NCBI GenBank assembly: GCA_028281575.1
Contig: JANQJP010000013.1
Coordinates: 62,001 to 126,000 of the forward strand
From: Cellvibrionaceae bacterium
GTDB taxonomy: Bacteria > Pseudomonadota > Gammaproteobacteria > Pseudomonadales > Cellvibrionaceae
DNA length: 64,000 nucleotides
Reading direction: 5' to 3'
Positions 24,735 through 33,325 of this stretch are shown here, piece after piece. Position 1 is the stretch's first letter; each line of letters starts with the position of its first letter. A program made the position numbers and the translations under genes. The notes under the pieces were generated by a model. It was not told where the DNA came from, searched no databases, and saw only the letters and a program-made list of their open reading frames with translations.

Positions 24735-25664
24735 ATGACATCAAAAAATCTAGCTTTTTTATTCCCTGGACAGGGGTCTCAAAAAGTGGGAATGCTCGCT
24801 GAATACGCGCAAACCTATCCCGAGTTTGTTGCCGTTTTTTCCAAAGCGAGTGAGGTATTGGAATACGATCTCTGGGACTTGATTCAAACTGGCCCAGAGG
24901 AAAAACTGAATCTTACGGAGATTACACAACCGGCCTTGTTGACTTCGAGTATTGCGCTTTGGGAAGTTTGGTCAGCAAAGCAAGGAGTGGTGCCTGCATT
25001 CGTTGCTGGTCACAGCTTGGGTGAATGGTCAGCACTGGTTTGCGCGGGTGTGGTCACTTTGGAAAATGCCGTTAAGCTGGTGCAATTGCGCGGGCGCTAT
25101 ATGCAGGAAGCCGTGCCGGTGGGCGAGGGTGCTATGGCGGCAATCATTGGCCTGGATGATGATAAAATCCTGGCAATTTGTGCGGAAAACAAAACGCACG
25201 GAGAAGTGGCCGCAGTGAATTTTAACGCACCAGGCCAGGTCGTTATCGCCGGCGTAAAAGCCGCTGTTGACGCCGCTAGTGAGGCCTGCAAGGCTGCTGG
25301 AGCGAAACGTGCGGTAGAATTACCTGTCAGTGCACCGTTTCATACTACATTAATGAAACCTGCTGCGGATAGACTTGCGAATGATCTAAAAGATGTGGAG
25401 TTTCATGACCCTAGTATCCCCATCTATCACAATGTTACAGCGGCGCCCGAGGCCAGCGGAGCAAAAATAAAAGATTTAATGATCGAGCAGATATATTCTC
25501 CGGTCCGTTGGGTTGAATGTGTCGCTTCACTTGCAGATCAAGGTGTTACGCAAGCGCTGGAATGTGGCCCTGGCAAAGTACTGGCTGGACTCGCCCGGCG
25601 CATCGACAAACGTGTGAGCGTTGCAAACGCAGAAACAATCGCAGCGATGGATGCGGCGTTATAA
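24735..25664 (+). CDS. fabD: Malonyl-CoA:ACP transacylase FabD
   Basis: A 309-residue enzyme transferring malonyl from CoA to ACP. LFPGQGSQKVGML opens the protein and the nucleophile Ser is in AGHSLGEWSAL, with the catalytic His in VSAPFHTTLM. The GPGKVLAGLARR segment closes the fold. I place the start at ATG 24735 rather than a TTG two codons earlier. It is part of the fatty acid synthesis cluster and is followed by fabG after about 30 bp. Confidence 0.96.
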   Translation: MTSKNLAFLFPGQGSQKVGMLAEYAQTYPEFVAVFSKASEVLEYDLWDLIQTGPEEKLNLTEITQPALLTSSIALWEVWSAKQGVVPAFVAGHSLGEWSALVCAGVVTLENAVKLVQLRGRYMQEAVPVGEGAMAAIIGLDDDKILAICAENKTHGEVAAVNFNAPGQVVIAGVKAAVDAASEACKAAGAKRAVELPVSAPFHTTLMKPAADRLANDLKDVEFHDPSIPIYHNVTAAPEASGAKIKDLMIEQIYSPVRWVECVASLADQGVTQALECGPGKVLAGLARRIDKRVSVANAETIAAMDAAL

Positions 25665-25694
25665 AATAATTATTTTGTTCCTAGAGGACCCACT

Positions 25695-26438
25695 ATGTCA
25701 CTTGAATCAAAAGTTGCCTTGGTCACAGGCGCGAGCCGCGGTATCGGTGCTGCGATCGCAACCGAGCTTGGTAAAGCCGGTGCGATAGTCATCGGCACGG
25801 CGACAAGCGACCAGGGCGCGCAGAATATTACAGCAAAACTTGAAGAAGCCGGCGTGAAGGGCGAAGGCATGGTATTGAATGTTACCGATGCAGATTCCGT
25901 CGCGTCTTTGCTCCAGCAAATTCAGGATAAATACGCGGCCCCGCAAATTTTGGTTAACAATGCGGGTATTACAAAAGACAACCTGTTGATGCGAATGAGC
26001 GAAGATGAATGGTTCGACGTCATCAATACGAACCTGAGCGCTATTTACCGTTTAAGTAAAGCGTGCTTGCGAGGCATGATGAAAGCGCGATGGGGGAGAA
26101 TTGTAAATATCTCGTCTGTGGTGGGACAAATGGGTAATGCCGGTCAAACCAACTATAGTGCAACAAAGGCGGGTGTTGCTGGATTTACACGTTCACTTGC
26201 TAAAGAGGTTGGTTCTCGTAATATCACTGTTAACGCAGTTGCACCTGGTTTTATTGATACTGATATGACGAAATTGCTTACTGAAGAGCAACGAGGTGCC
26301 ATGCTGGGCGCCATTCCGTTGGCCCGTTTGGGACAGCCTGATGAAATAGCAAGTGTAGTAAAATTCCTCGCAAGTGGCGGCGCTGCCTACATTACCGGGG
26401 AAACTCTGCATGTGAACGGTGGTATGTATATGTGCTAA
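25695..26438 (+). CDS. fabG: 3-oxoacyl-ACP reductase FabG
   Basis: A 247-residue NADPH-dependent SDR that reduces 3-oxoacyl-ACP. The glycine motif TGASRGIGAAIA, NNAGITKD, the catalytic Ser-Tyr-Lys set (NISSVVGQMGNAGQTNYSATKAG split across the active site) and the PGFIDTDMT loop are all canonical. It sits between fabD and acpP in the cluster. A preceding GAGGA ribosome binding site supports the ATG at 25695. Confidence 0.97.
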   Translation: MSLESKVALVTGASRGIGAAIATELGKAGAIVIGTATSDQGAQNITAKLEEAGVKGEGMVLNVTDADSVASLLQQIQDKYAAPQILVNNAGITKDNLLMRMSEDEWFDVINTNLSAIYRLSKACLRGMMKARWGRIVNISSVVGQMGNAGQTNYSATKAGVAGFTRSLAKEVGSRNITVNAVAPGFIDTDMTKLLTEEQRGAMLGAIPLARLGQPDEIASVVKFLASGGAAYITGETLHVNGGMYMC

Positions 26439-26602
26439 GCGTTTGATATATAAAGGTTTTATTTTAATTTTTAAGAAAATTTGTCGAATGTATTAAATCT
26501 CAGATTAATTCGGGGTAAAATGCGCGCACGTGAGCTTGAGCGACAGTCTTCCCCCAATAGATTCGGCTTCGCAAAGAATGACAATTAGGAGTTTATTTAG
26601 AT

Positions 26603-26839
26603 ATGAGTAGCATTGATGAACGCGTTAAAAAGATTGTTGCAGAGCAACTTGGCGTGAAAGAAGAAGAGGTTAAGAACGAGGCTTCCTTCGTTGAGGATCT
26701 CGGTGCGGACTCTTTAGATACTGTAGAGCTTGTTATGGCTCTTGAAGAGGAATTTGAAACAGAAATTCCTGATGAGGAAGCTGAAAAAATTACAACTGTT
26801 CAGCTTGCTATCAACTACATCAACGAAAACTTGGCGTAA
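26603..26839 (+). CDS. acpP: Acyl carrier protein AcpP
   Basis: A 78-residue acidic carrier protein. The phosphopantetheine attachment serine is Ser37 in [11 protein letters not shown]. Length and helix pattern are standard. The 160-bp gap before it probably holds its own promoter, usual for this highly expressed gene, and TTAGGAG precedes the ATG. An intrinsic terminator follows before fabF. Confidence 0.98.
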   Translation: MSSIDERVKKIVAEQLGVKEEEVKNEASFVEDLGADSLDTVELVMALEEEFETEIPDEEAEKITTVQLAINYINENLA

Positions 26840-26880
26840 TTGGTTGCACCAAACTAAAACGCACTGTTGATTTGATTATG

Positions 26881-26913
26881 AAAAGCCGCATCTATTTCTA
26901 TAGTGCGGCTTTT
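26881..26913 (+). terminator. Terminator/attenuator between acpP and fabF
   Basis: AAAAGCCGCA and TGCGGCTTTT form a 10-bp stem with a 13-nt loop, 41 bp after the acpP stop. It would set high acpP and lower fabF levels. Confidence 0.85.
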
Positions 26914-26983
26914 CTTAGTTTTGCCCCTCGTAAAAATAAACCTTTGTCTCATCGGTTTATATGGATAGTTCTGGAGATTGCAC

Positions 26984-28216
26984 GTGACCCGCAATAGAGT
27001 TGTTGTTACAGGTATGGGGATGGTTAGTTCCGTCGGCCATGATGTTAATTCCACCTGGAGTTCCATTCTCAATGGCGTGAGTGGCGTAGCACCGATTACT
27101 GCATTCGATAGCAGTGCCTTTACGACCAAGATCTGCGCTTCGGTAAAAGATTTTGATAGCTCTCCTTACATGGCGGCAAAGGAAGCACGTAAGGTCGATA
27201 CGTTTATCCAATATGGTGTCGCTGCCGGTGTTCAGGCGATGGAAGATTCGGGTCTCGAGGTCAACGATAAAAATGCTCCCCGTATGGGTTGCATCGTGGG
27301 ATCTGGTATTGGCGGCCTGGGCTCCATCGAAGACACGGCAGTTACGATTAGAGACCAAGGACCACGACGCGTTTCTCCATTTTTTGTGCCGGGATCGATT
27401 ATCAATATGATTTCCGGCAATCTGTCCATTCGCTATGGCTTACGCGGCATTAATCTAGCGATTTCCACCGCCTGTACAAGCGGTACACACAGCATTGGTC
27501 TGGCGGCGCGCGAAATTATGCATGGTACCGCTGATGTCATGGTTGCCGGTGGTTCGGAAATGGCTTCCACGCGCGTTGGGGTGGGTGGTTTTGGCGCGGC
27601 GAGAGCGCTCTCAAAGCGCAATGATGCACCGGAAAAAGCCAGCCGGCCCTGGGACAAAGACCGAGATGGTTTTGTCCTCGGTGATGGCGCTGGCATTCTC
27701 GTATTAGAAAACCTCGAACATGCACGAGCCCGGGGCGCAAAAATATATGCAGAACTTGCGGGCTTTGGTACCAGCGCAGATGCTTACCACATTACCATGC
27801 CATCTGGAGAAGGTGCAGAGCTCTCGATGCGCAACGCGCTGAATGATGCGCAAATAGATAGCAGTAGTGTTGATTATATTAACGCGCATGGCACGTCTAC
27901 TCCGGCTGGAGATATCGCCGAATGTCAGGCGGTAAAAGCGGTATTTGGCTCTTACAGTGACAACTTAGCGGTAAGCTCCACTAAATCGATGATTGGTCAC
28001 TTGCTTGGTGCCGCCGGGGCGGTTGAAGCAATTTTTTCTGTGTTATCTATTTGCGATCAAGTCGCTCCGCCAACAATTAATTTAGATAATCCCGACGAAG
28101 GCTGTGATTTGAATTTCGTTCCCCACACTGCGCAAGAGACGAATATCAATGTTTCGTTGAGCAATTCGTTTGGTTTTGGTGGTACCAACGGTTCACTGGT
28201 ATTTAAAAAATACTAG
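26984..28216 (+). CDS. fabF: 3-oxoacyl-ACP synthase II FabF
   Basis: A 410-residue condensing enzyme for fatty acid elongation. The nucleophile Cys is in [12 protein letters not shown], with catalytic histidines in [11 protein letters not shown] and [12 protein letters not shown] and the C-terminal [15 protein letters not shown] prefer the GTG at 26984 ([11 protein letters not shown]), which has GGAG upstream, to the TTG two codons before. The TAG stop (28214-28216) is formed at the boundary with element D: its TA is target sequence and its G is the first base of the element. Confidence 0.97.
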   Translation: MTRNRVVVTGMGMVSSVGHDVNSTWSSILNGVSGVAPITAFDSSAFTTKICASVKDFDSSPYMAAKEARKVDTFIQYGVAAGVQAMEDSGLEVNDKNAPRMGCIVGSGIGGLGSIEDTAVTIRDQGPRRVSPFFVPGSIINMISGNLSIRYGLRGINLAISTACTSGTHSIGLAAREIMHGTADVMVAGGSEMASTRVGVGGFGAARALSKRNDAPEKASRPWDKDRDGFVLGDGAGILVLENLEHARARGAKIYAELAGFGTSADAYHITMPSGEGAELSMRNALNDAQIDSSSVDYINAHGTSTPAGDIAECQAVKAVFGSYSDNLAVSSTKSMIGHLLGAAGAVEAIFSVLSICDQVAPPTINLDNPDEGCDLNFVPHTAQETNINVSLSNSFGFGGTNGSLVFKKY

Positions 28217-28533
28217 GGCCTGTCTAACACACTAATTGAATCGTCACTGTTGTGATTGAAAACGGGCTAGTTTAGGCGTGAGGAGGGCAGTTTGGTGAAC
28301 CAAATAAACGACGAGCAACGACGACTAGTGCGTTTTCAGCCACAACCCGAATTTCTGCATGAATGTAGGTTATTAGAGCAACGCAGGAGCCGTTGCCGAG
28401 GCCTGGGACCACAACGCCCAGCAGGGTCATCGCTCTCTCATGTATATTCAATACGCCACGGTCGCTCTGCCCTGCTGGACGAAAAAATGGCTTCCAGCAG
28501 TGATGATTCAATTAGTGTGTTAGACAGGCCCTA
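28214..28533. repeat. Palindromic intergenic element D between fabF and pabC
   Basis: Outer arms of 39 bp (28214-28252, 28495-28533), 37 of 39 matching, begin TAGGGCCTGTCTAACAC. TA occurs at both ends; joining the flanks rebuilds a TAA stop for fabF. An inner pair (28249-28270 with 28325-28346, 18 of 22) encloses the gamma module. The beta module is on the minus strand (28373-28398), followed by CTACA-TTCA-TGCAG. A further inner stem, CCAGCAGGG with CCCTGCTGG, spans 28418-28478. The right arm ends 9 bp before the pabC ATG. Confidence 0.85.
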
Positions 28534-28542
28534 ACGATTTTG

Positions 28543-29379
28543 ATGAAAACCGTCGCCTTCAAAAATGGCACTGCCTATGACACAGCCGTGTTTGCAGAGC
28601 GGGCTTTCATGTATGCAGACGGCTTTTTCGAAACCATGCGTTGTCGGCGCGGTCGCGTCGCGCTATTTGATTATCATATTTTGCGCATTCACCGCAGTGC
28701 CAAAGCGCTAAAAATTCCCGTTGATAGCGATACTTTGCACCGCCGGCTCGCTCAGGCTATTGGCAGTGCCGGCGACGATGCCATTTTAAAAGTTGTGATT
28801 GGCAGAGCGTATTCAGATCGTGGCAGTTATGCGTGTACCAACTCTGTTTCTGACACAGATCAGGTAAATATATATACCTTTGTTCGCGACGTTGCGCCGC
28901 GTCTTCCGCGTGAAGGCGCGGCATTGAAAACGTTGCCGGAACCGCTCATCGGGTTCGCGGGATTTAACGGTTTAAAATTAATTAATCGTTTAAATTATAT
29001 TGTGGCTTCGGTCGGTGTAAAACTCGGTGAAAACGAAGAGTTACTTTTTGTTGACTCACGTGGCAACGTGGTTGAAACAATGCATCACAATATTTTTGCA
29101 TTTTGTGATGGTCGGTTTATTACGCCTAAAATGGAGCTCGCTGGGGTGCGCGGCGTCATGCGGGAATACTTGCTCGACGAAGGTTTCGAGTTACTTAATG
29201 TTCCTTTTGAGCAAAGTGATATCACATCAGCAGAACTACAAAGGTGTGAAGAGGTATTTATTAGTAATGCTGTTGATGGCATTGTCTCTGTTAGTACGGT
29301 TGATGGTTACAAGTTATTGGGCCGGCAACGAACGCTAGCGCTTCGTGAAAAAATCCATGCGAAATGGGATGGAATGTGA
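28543..29379 (+). CDS. pabC: Aminodeoxychorismate lyase PabC
   Basis: A 278-residue PLP enzyme of the class IV aminotransferase fold, releasing pyruvate from aminodeoxychorismate to give 4-aminobenzoate for folate. The substrate and cofactor segments RAFMYADGFFETMR, the catalytic Lys region GLKLINRLNYI and AGVRGVMREYLL are visible. Its partner PabB is encoded at 46.2-47.5 kb. The ATG at 28543 is 9 bp past element D, whose terminal AGG is the nearest ribosome-binding-like sequence. It overlaps mltG. Confidence 0.93.
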   Translation: MKTVAFKNGTAYDTAVFAERAFMYADGFFETMRCRRGRVALFDYHILRIHRSAKALKIPVDSDTLHRRLAQAIGSAGDDAILKVVIGRAYSDRGSYACTNSVSDTDQVNIYTFVRDVAPRLPREGAALKTLPEPLIGFAGFNGLKLINRLNYIVASVGVKLGENEELLFVDSRGNVVETMHHNIFAFCDGRFITPKMELAGVRGVMREYLLDEGFELLNVPFEQSDITSAELQRCEEVFISNAVDGIVSVSTVDGYKLLGRQRTLALREKIHAKWDGM

Positions 29380-30419
29380 AATCTTTATCAAGAATATTGC
29401 TGTTTTTTGCGTTGTTGCTGTTTGTCTTTGGTGCTGGATGTTTAGCGTTTTTTTTTCATTGGATGCATACGCCAAAAGCAATCCCTGAGTCGTATCGCGT
29501 TTTTAGTATCGAAGCGGGCGATACGCTTTACGGTGTTTCAGAAAAATTGCGCTCAGCTGACATCATCGGTTTCCCTAAACTCTGGGTGAATTTTGCGAGA
29601 ATCAATAATCACGGCACTATAAAAGCCGGTGAGTATATGCTGGCTGAAATGGAAAGCCCGGCGTCCTTGCTTGCGTTATTTAATTCCGGTCGAGTGATTC
29701 AACATACCATTATGTTTGTCGAAGGGTCGCGATTTGCCGACATGTTGAACGTGCTTGAAGCGCATCCCAAATTGAAAAAAAAATCTGATGGTCAGACTTA
29801 CCAAGATATTTTGAAGAGTATTGCGTTTGAGCAAGCGCACCCCGAGGGTTGGTTTTTCCCTGATACTTACGCCTTTTCCGCCGAAGATACGGTTGCATCG
29901 GTCCTGGCGCGTGCTCACGTCAAAATGAAAAAGGTCTTAGATGAAGAGTGGCAAGCGAGAGCGCCAAACCTGCCTTACATGTCTCCATATGAGGCCTTAA
30001 TTATGGCGTCGATTGTTGAAAAAGAAACAGGAGCACCTCACGAGCGAGCGCAGATCGCGGGCGTCTTTGTTAGACGACTAGAAAAAGGAATGCGTCTTCA
30101 GACGGACCCTACCGTGATTTATGGTATGGGAGAAAAGTACGATGGCGATATTAGGCGTAAAGATCTTAAAGAGAAAACACCCTACAATACTTATGTCATT
30201 GACGGCTTGCCGCCCACGCCAATAGCATTGCCAGGGCGTGCGGCTATTCACGCTGCGTTAAATCCCGAGCATGGTGTTGCGTTATTCTTTGTCGCCAAGG
30301 GTGACGGTACTCATCACTTTTCCGCGACGTTTGAGGAACATTCCGCAGCGGTTAAAAAATTTCAAAAGGTTCGTCGTGAAAATTATCGCTCGAATTATCA
30401 ACTACCAAGTAATAATTAG
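29376..30419 (+). CDS. mltG: Endolytic murein transglycosylase MltG
   Basis: A ~347-residue inner-membrane enzyme that cleaves nascent glycan strands. There is one N-terminal transmembrane helix (ILLFFALLLFVFGAGCLAFFF), a LysM-like region (~25-100) and the YceG domain with the catalytic Glu in ASIVEKETGAPHERAQIAGVF and the DGLPPTPIALPG motif. The likely start is the GTG at 29376, which overlaps the pabC stop as GTGA; an in-frame ATG lies four codons earlier. The TAG stop straddles the left end of element E. Synteny pabC-mltG-tmk is standard. Confidence 0.94.
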   Translation: MKSLSRILLFFALLLFVFGAGCLAFFFHWMHTPKAIPESYRVFSIEAGDTLYGVSEKLRSADIIGFPKLWVNFARINNHGTIKAGEYMLAEMESPASLLALFNSGRVIQHTIMFVEGSRFADMLNVLEAHPKLKKKSDGQTYQDILKSIAFEQAHPEGWFFPDTYAFSAEDTVASVLARAHVKMKKVLDEEWQARAPNLPYMSPYEALIMASIVEKETGAPHERAQIAGVFVRRLEKGMRLQTDPTVIYGMGEKYDGDIRRKDLKEKTPYNTYVIDGLPPTPIALPGRAAIHAALNPEHGVALFFVAKGDGTHHFSATFEEHSAAVKKFQKVRRENYRSNYQLPSNN

Positions 30420-30686
30420 GGCCTATTTACACTTACTTTGGTCGTCACTGTTGCAGCTAAACAAGCGCCAATCAAGGCGAGAGGAGAGAAGTTTGGTTAT
30501 TCTAAATGAACGACGAGCAGCGCCGAGTGGCGCTTGTTTAGCTGCAACCCTTTGGGCCAGATCAAAATTCCCGCTCGCTGTTTTAACACTCGCTCGCGCA
30601 GATCTACTGTACAGAGCTGATGTTGTTTCGTGGATAGAAATTTTGGCCTCCGGCAGTAATGACCAAAGTAAGTGTAAATAGGCCCT
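30418..30686. repeat. Palindromic intergenic element E between mltG and tmk
   Basis: Perfect 26-bp outer arms (30418-30443, 30661-30686) start AGGGCCTATTTACAC. An inner perfect 21-bp pair (30450-30470, 30528-30548) encloses the gamma module (30491-30520). The second half folds less well (GGCC...AAAATT with AATTTTGGCC) and has no recognisable beta module. The left end overlaps the mltG TAG stop. The right end stands 6 bp before the tmk ATG, so the terminal AGGCCCT covers the place where a ribosome binding site is expected. Confidence 0.85.
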
Positions 30687-30692
30687 GATGCT

Positions 30693-31316
30693 ATGCGTGG
30701 GAAATTTTTGACAATTGAGGGAACTGAAGGCGTAGGTAAATCCACAAATATTGCTTTTATCAATGACTTTTTGCGTTCTCGAGGGATTGATTTATTGGTG
30801 ACTCGTGAACCTGGTGGTACGCCACTCGCCGAGGAGCTGCGCGAAATACTATTAAAAAAGAGAGATGAGGCATTTGATCCGACTGCTGAATTACTCGTTA
30901 TTTTCGCTGCGCGATCACAACATTTACAAAATATTATCTTGCCGGCATTAAATCGAGGTTGTTGGGTATTGTCTGATCGTTTCACTGATGCAACCTACGC
31001 CTATCAAGGTTACGGCCGTGGTTTGGATATCAAACATATCGAATTGTTAGAAAATCTGGTGCAACACGAGTTGCGGCCCGATTGTACCTTTTTGCTTGAT
31101 ATCGATGTGGCGCTAGGTATGCAACGAGCTCGCGCTCGCGCGGAATTGGATCGCTTCGAAACGCAAGAGTTGGCATTCTTTGAAGATGTACGGAAAGGTT
31201 ATTTAGCACGCGCGCATGCAGATCCGATGCGTTATACAATTGTGGACGCAGGACAAACGTTGGCAGATGTGCAACAGGATCTTAGTATGTCGTTGGAAAA
31301 ACTGTTGACTGACTAA
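30693..31316 (+). CDS. tmk: Thymidylate kinase
   Basis: A 207-residue kinase converting dTMP to dTDP. The P-loop is EGTEGVGKST near residue 8; the DR(Y/F) motif appears as SDRFTDATYAYQGYGRG, and VTREPGGTPLAEELRE is the dTMP-binding segment. The LID region ARARAELDRFE is of the E. coli type. The ATG follows element E by only 6 bp, with no separate Shine-Dalgarno sequence beyond the element's own terminal AGG. Confidence 0.96.
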   Translation: MRGKFLTIEGTEGVGKSTNIAFINDFLRSRGIDLLVTREPGGTPLAEELREILLKKRDEAFDPTAELLVIFAARSQHLQNIILPALNRGCWVLSDRFTDATYAYQGYGRGLDIKHIELLENLVQHELRPDCTFLLDIDVALGMQRARARAELDRFETQELAFFEDVRKGYLARAHADPMRYTIVDAGQTLADVQQDLSMSLEKLLTD

Positions 31317-31328
31317 GCGCTAAGACAC

Positions 31329-31502
31329 GAATGGCACTTACTGAAGGCAAAATATGCTTTTATGTGGCCGAAGGTAGGGCGTGATGAGACGCGACGTAAA
31401 CCCGTCCATGGGGTCTCGGCGCCTGAATCCCTCGGGAGACGGTCTCATCACGCCCTACCTTCGGCCGCACCGGAAAAAAATGCCTTTAAGTAAGAGCCAT
31501 TC
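31329..31502. repeat. Palindromic element F between convergent tmk and rluA-like genes
   Basis: An inner perfect 25-bp inverted pair (31366-31390, 31442-31466) surrounds a 51-nt loop. A looser outer pair (31329-31349, 31481-31502; two mismatches and one gap) encloses it. The loop has a short CCCG-TCCA-TGGG hairpin (31401-31412) but no clear beta or gamma module, so membership in the family is less sure. It could also serve as a bidirectional transcript end. Confidence 0.7.
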
Positions 31503-31529
31503 AGCTAAGCTACTATTGAATAAGTACGA

Positions 31530-32144
31530 TTAAAATTCCGGCTCGCAACGCAGCGATATTGGTTTGCCGCGAATTGGGTGGAGAAAATTCAGCTCGCAGG
31601 CGTGTAAAAGTAGCCGTTCAGCTCGGAGCTCGGATCCGTTGAGGTTGTACAGTGCGTCGCCGAGAATAGGGTGGCCGATTTGCCACATATGGAGTCTCAA
31701 TTGATGAGTGCGTCCGGTTATTGGTACAAGCTCGATTCGCGTAGAGTCGGATTTACTTTGCATCACGTTGTATTGCGTAATTGATCTTTTCCCGTTGATC
31801 CAGTCGATTTTTTGCTTTGGACGTTTTTCCCAGTCGCAAATGAGCGGTGACTCGATTTCTCCACAGTGATTATTGAGTTTGCCGAATATCTCAGCGATGT
31901 AGCGCTTGGCTATTTGTTTTTTTTCGAACATGGCTCCCAGTTGTTTTTGGCTCGGGTAGTTTAGCGCAAAGATGACCATGCCTGAAGTCGACATATCCAG
32001 ACGATGCACTACGCGAGCATTGGGGTAGGATTTTCGCACAGTGTCGTATAAATTACGCGGGTCACTAAGACCGGGCACACAGAGCATGCCGGAAGGTTTG
32101 TTATAAACCACCAAGTCTTCGTCGGCGTAGATGATTTTTGGCAT
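31530..32144 (-). CDS. RluA-family pseudouridine synthase
   Basis: A ~204-residue enzyme isomerising uridine in RNA. The catalytic Asp is in VVHRLDMSTSGMVIFA near residue 58; the N-terminal YNKPSGMLCVPG and the C-terminal ITGRTHQLRLHMWQIGHPILGD match RluA, which modifies 23S rRNA and some tRNAs. There is no S4 domain, also as in RluA. I use the ATG at 32144 (MPKII); an upstream start would add ten residues. It diverges from holB. Confidence 0.93.
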   Translation of the reverse strand: MPKIIYADEDLVVYNKPSGMLCVPGLSDPRNLYDTVRKSYPNARVVHRLDMSTSGMVIFALNYPSQKQLGAMFEKKQIAKRYIAEIFGKLNNHCGEIESPLICDWEKRPKQKIDWINGKRSITQYNVMQSKSDSTRIELVPITGRTHQLRLHMWQIGHPILGDALYNLNGSELRAERLLLHACELNFLHPIRGKPISLRCEPEF

Positions 32145-32217
32145 GGGTAATGTTCGGTTTGAATAAAAAGTCACGTTTTACACGCGCTTGGTGCGTTAAT
32201 AAAGGATTTTCAGTTTA

Positions 32218-33225
32218 ATGGTGCCCATTACAGCGATGCCGCCATTTCCATGGCAGAGCAGTTACTGGCTTGGTTTCTGCAACAAGGTTAAAGCAAAACG
32301 TTTGCCGCACGCGATGCTTGTCTGTGGGGTGGATGGCATAGGTATTGAGTTGTTGGCCCAGGCGATGACCCGCTACCTGTTGTGCCATACACCGATTGAG
32401 GACCTTGCATGTGGCCGATGTCGCGGTTGCCAGTTATATGAAGCGGGTACCCACCCGGATTTGAAGCAGTTATCGAAGGAGGAGAAATCTGCGTTTATCA
32501 AAGTCGATCAAGTGAGAGATTGTGTCGAATTTGTTGGCAAGACGCCTCACTTCCCGCACTACAAAGTGGTAGTGATTGAATCGGCTGAGACAATGAACAT
32601 CAATGCAGCGAACGCGTTGCTAAAAAGTCTGGAAGAGCCCGCAGGGCAAACAATATTTATTCTCGTTACTACGCGCGTTAATGCGATCCTCCCGACGATA
32701 CGCAGCCGCTGTCAAAAGGCGTCTCTACCCGTTCCAGCGCTTGAAGACGGACTCGCGTGGCTGCGCGAAGAGCAGATAGATAGTCCTGAGGAATGGCTCG
32801 CGCTCGCTGGTGGAGCGCCGGTTCTCGCTCGACAATGGGCACAGGGTGCATACGCGAGTGAGCGGCGGGAAGTGGTTGATTCAATTTTGGGTATTTTTGA
32901 GACGCGACACTCCACACTTTTTGCTGCGAACATTTGGGCCAAATTGGATTTTGAGTTACTCATTGCGGTTCAAATTTCGTTAATGGACGGTATTTTGCGA
33001 GCCAAATTGGGTTTAGAACAATACGAGCAATCATTGCAAGAGTGTCAGCAGTTTTTCGAAATACTGGAACCGCCGTTATTGTTTAAGATGCGCGACAAAC
33101 TGCTTACAAAATTGGCTCAATGGCGCAGCAACAATAATTTAAACCCGACAATGCTGTGTGAAGAATTGGCAATGGATTGGGGAGCTTTAGTGCAAATGGC
33201 CAGTCGAGCGCAAAGAGTGTCGTAG
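32218..33225 (+). CDS. holB: DNA polymerase III delta' subunit
   Basis: A 335-residue clamp-loader subunit. The AAA+ fold has a degenerate P-loop (CGVDGIGIELLAQAM), as expected for delta', then a zinc module with four cysteines in CHTPIEDLACGRCRGC, and sensor 1 region ANALLKSLEEPAGQTIF with TTRVNAILPTIRSRCQK. The C-terminal collar domain is shorter and less conserved. It belongs to the tmk-holB-pilZ-tatD order typical of gammaproteobacteria, although an rluA-like gene is inserted in opposite orientation between tmk and holB. Confidence 0.95.
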   Translation: MVPITAMPPFPWQSSYWLGFCNKVKAKRLPHAMLVCGVDGIGIELLAQAMTRYLLCHTPIEDLACGRCRGCQLYEAGTHPDLKQLSKEEKSAFIKVDQVRDCVEFVGKTPHFPHYKVVVIESAETMNINAANALLKSLEEPAGQTIFILVTTRVNAILPTIRSRCQKASLPVPALEDGLAWLREEQIDSPEEWLALAGGAPVLARQWAQGAYASERREVVDSILGIFETRHSTLFAANIWAKLDFELLIAVQISLMDGILRAKLGLEQYEQSLQECQQFFEILEPPLLFKMRDKLLTKLAQWRSNNNLNPTMLCEELAMDWGALVQMASRAQRVS

Positions 33226-33234
33226 AGCCTATAG

Positions 33235-33249
33235 AATTAGTGTTAACAG
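33235..33249. repeat. Remnant of an element-C-like arm end
   Basis: AATTAGTGTTAACAG, 15 bp, is identical to part of the right arm of element C (19603-19617). It lies inside a small GAGCCT...AGGCTC pair in the holB-pilZ gap. No interior or second arm is present, so it may be the scar of a lost copy. Confidence 0.45.
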
Positions 33250-33325
33250 AGGCTCCAGTGGACAAGTGACGTAAAAGTCACTAATGTTTTATATGCAGTA
33301 CTTTGCTGAGTTACAGGATATTTGA

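Noticed and set aside
19259-30686. Elements C-E as integron attC sites
   Set aside because: They have GTTAAC-like ends and imperfect pairing, but no integrase, no cassette array, and arms far longer and more perfect than attC sites.
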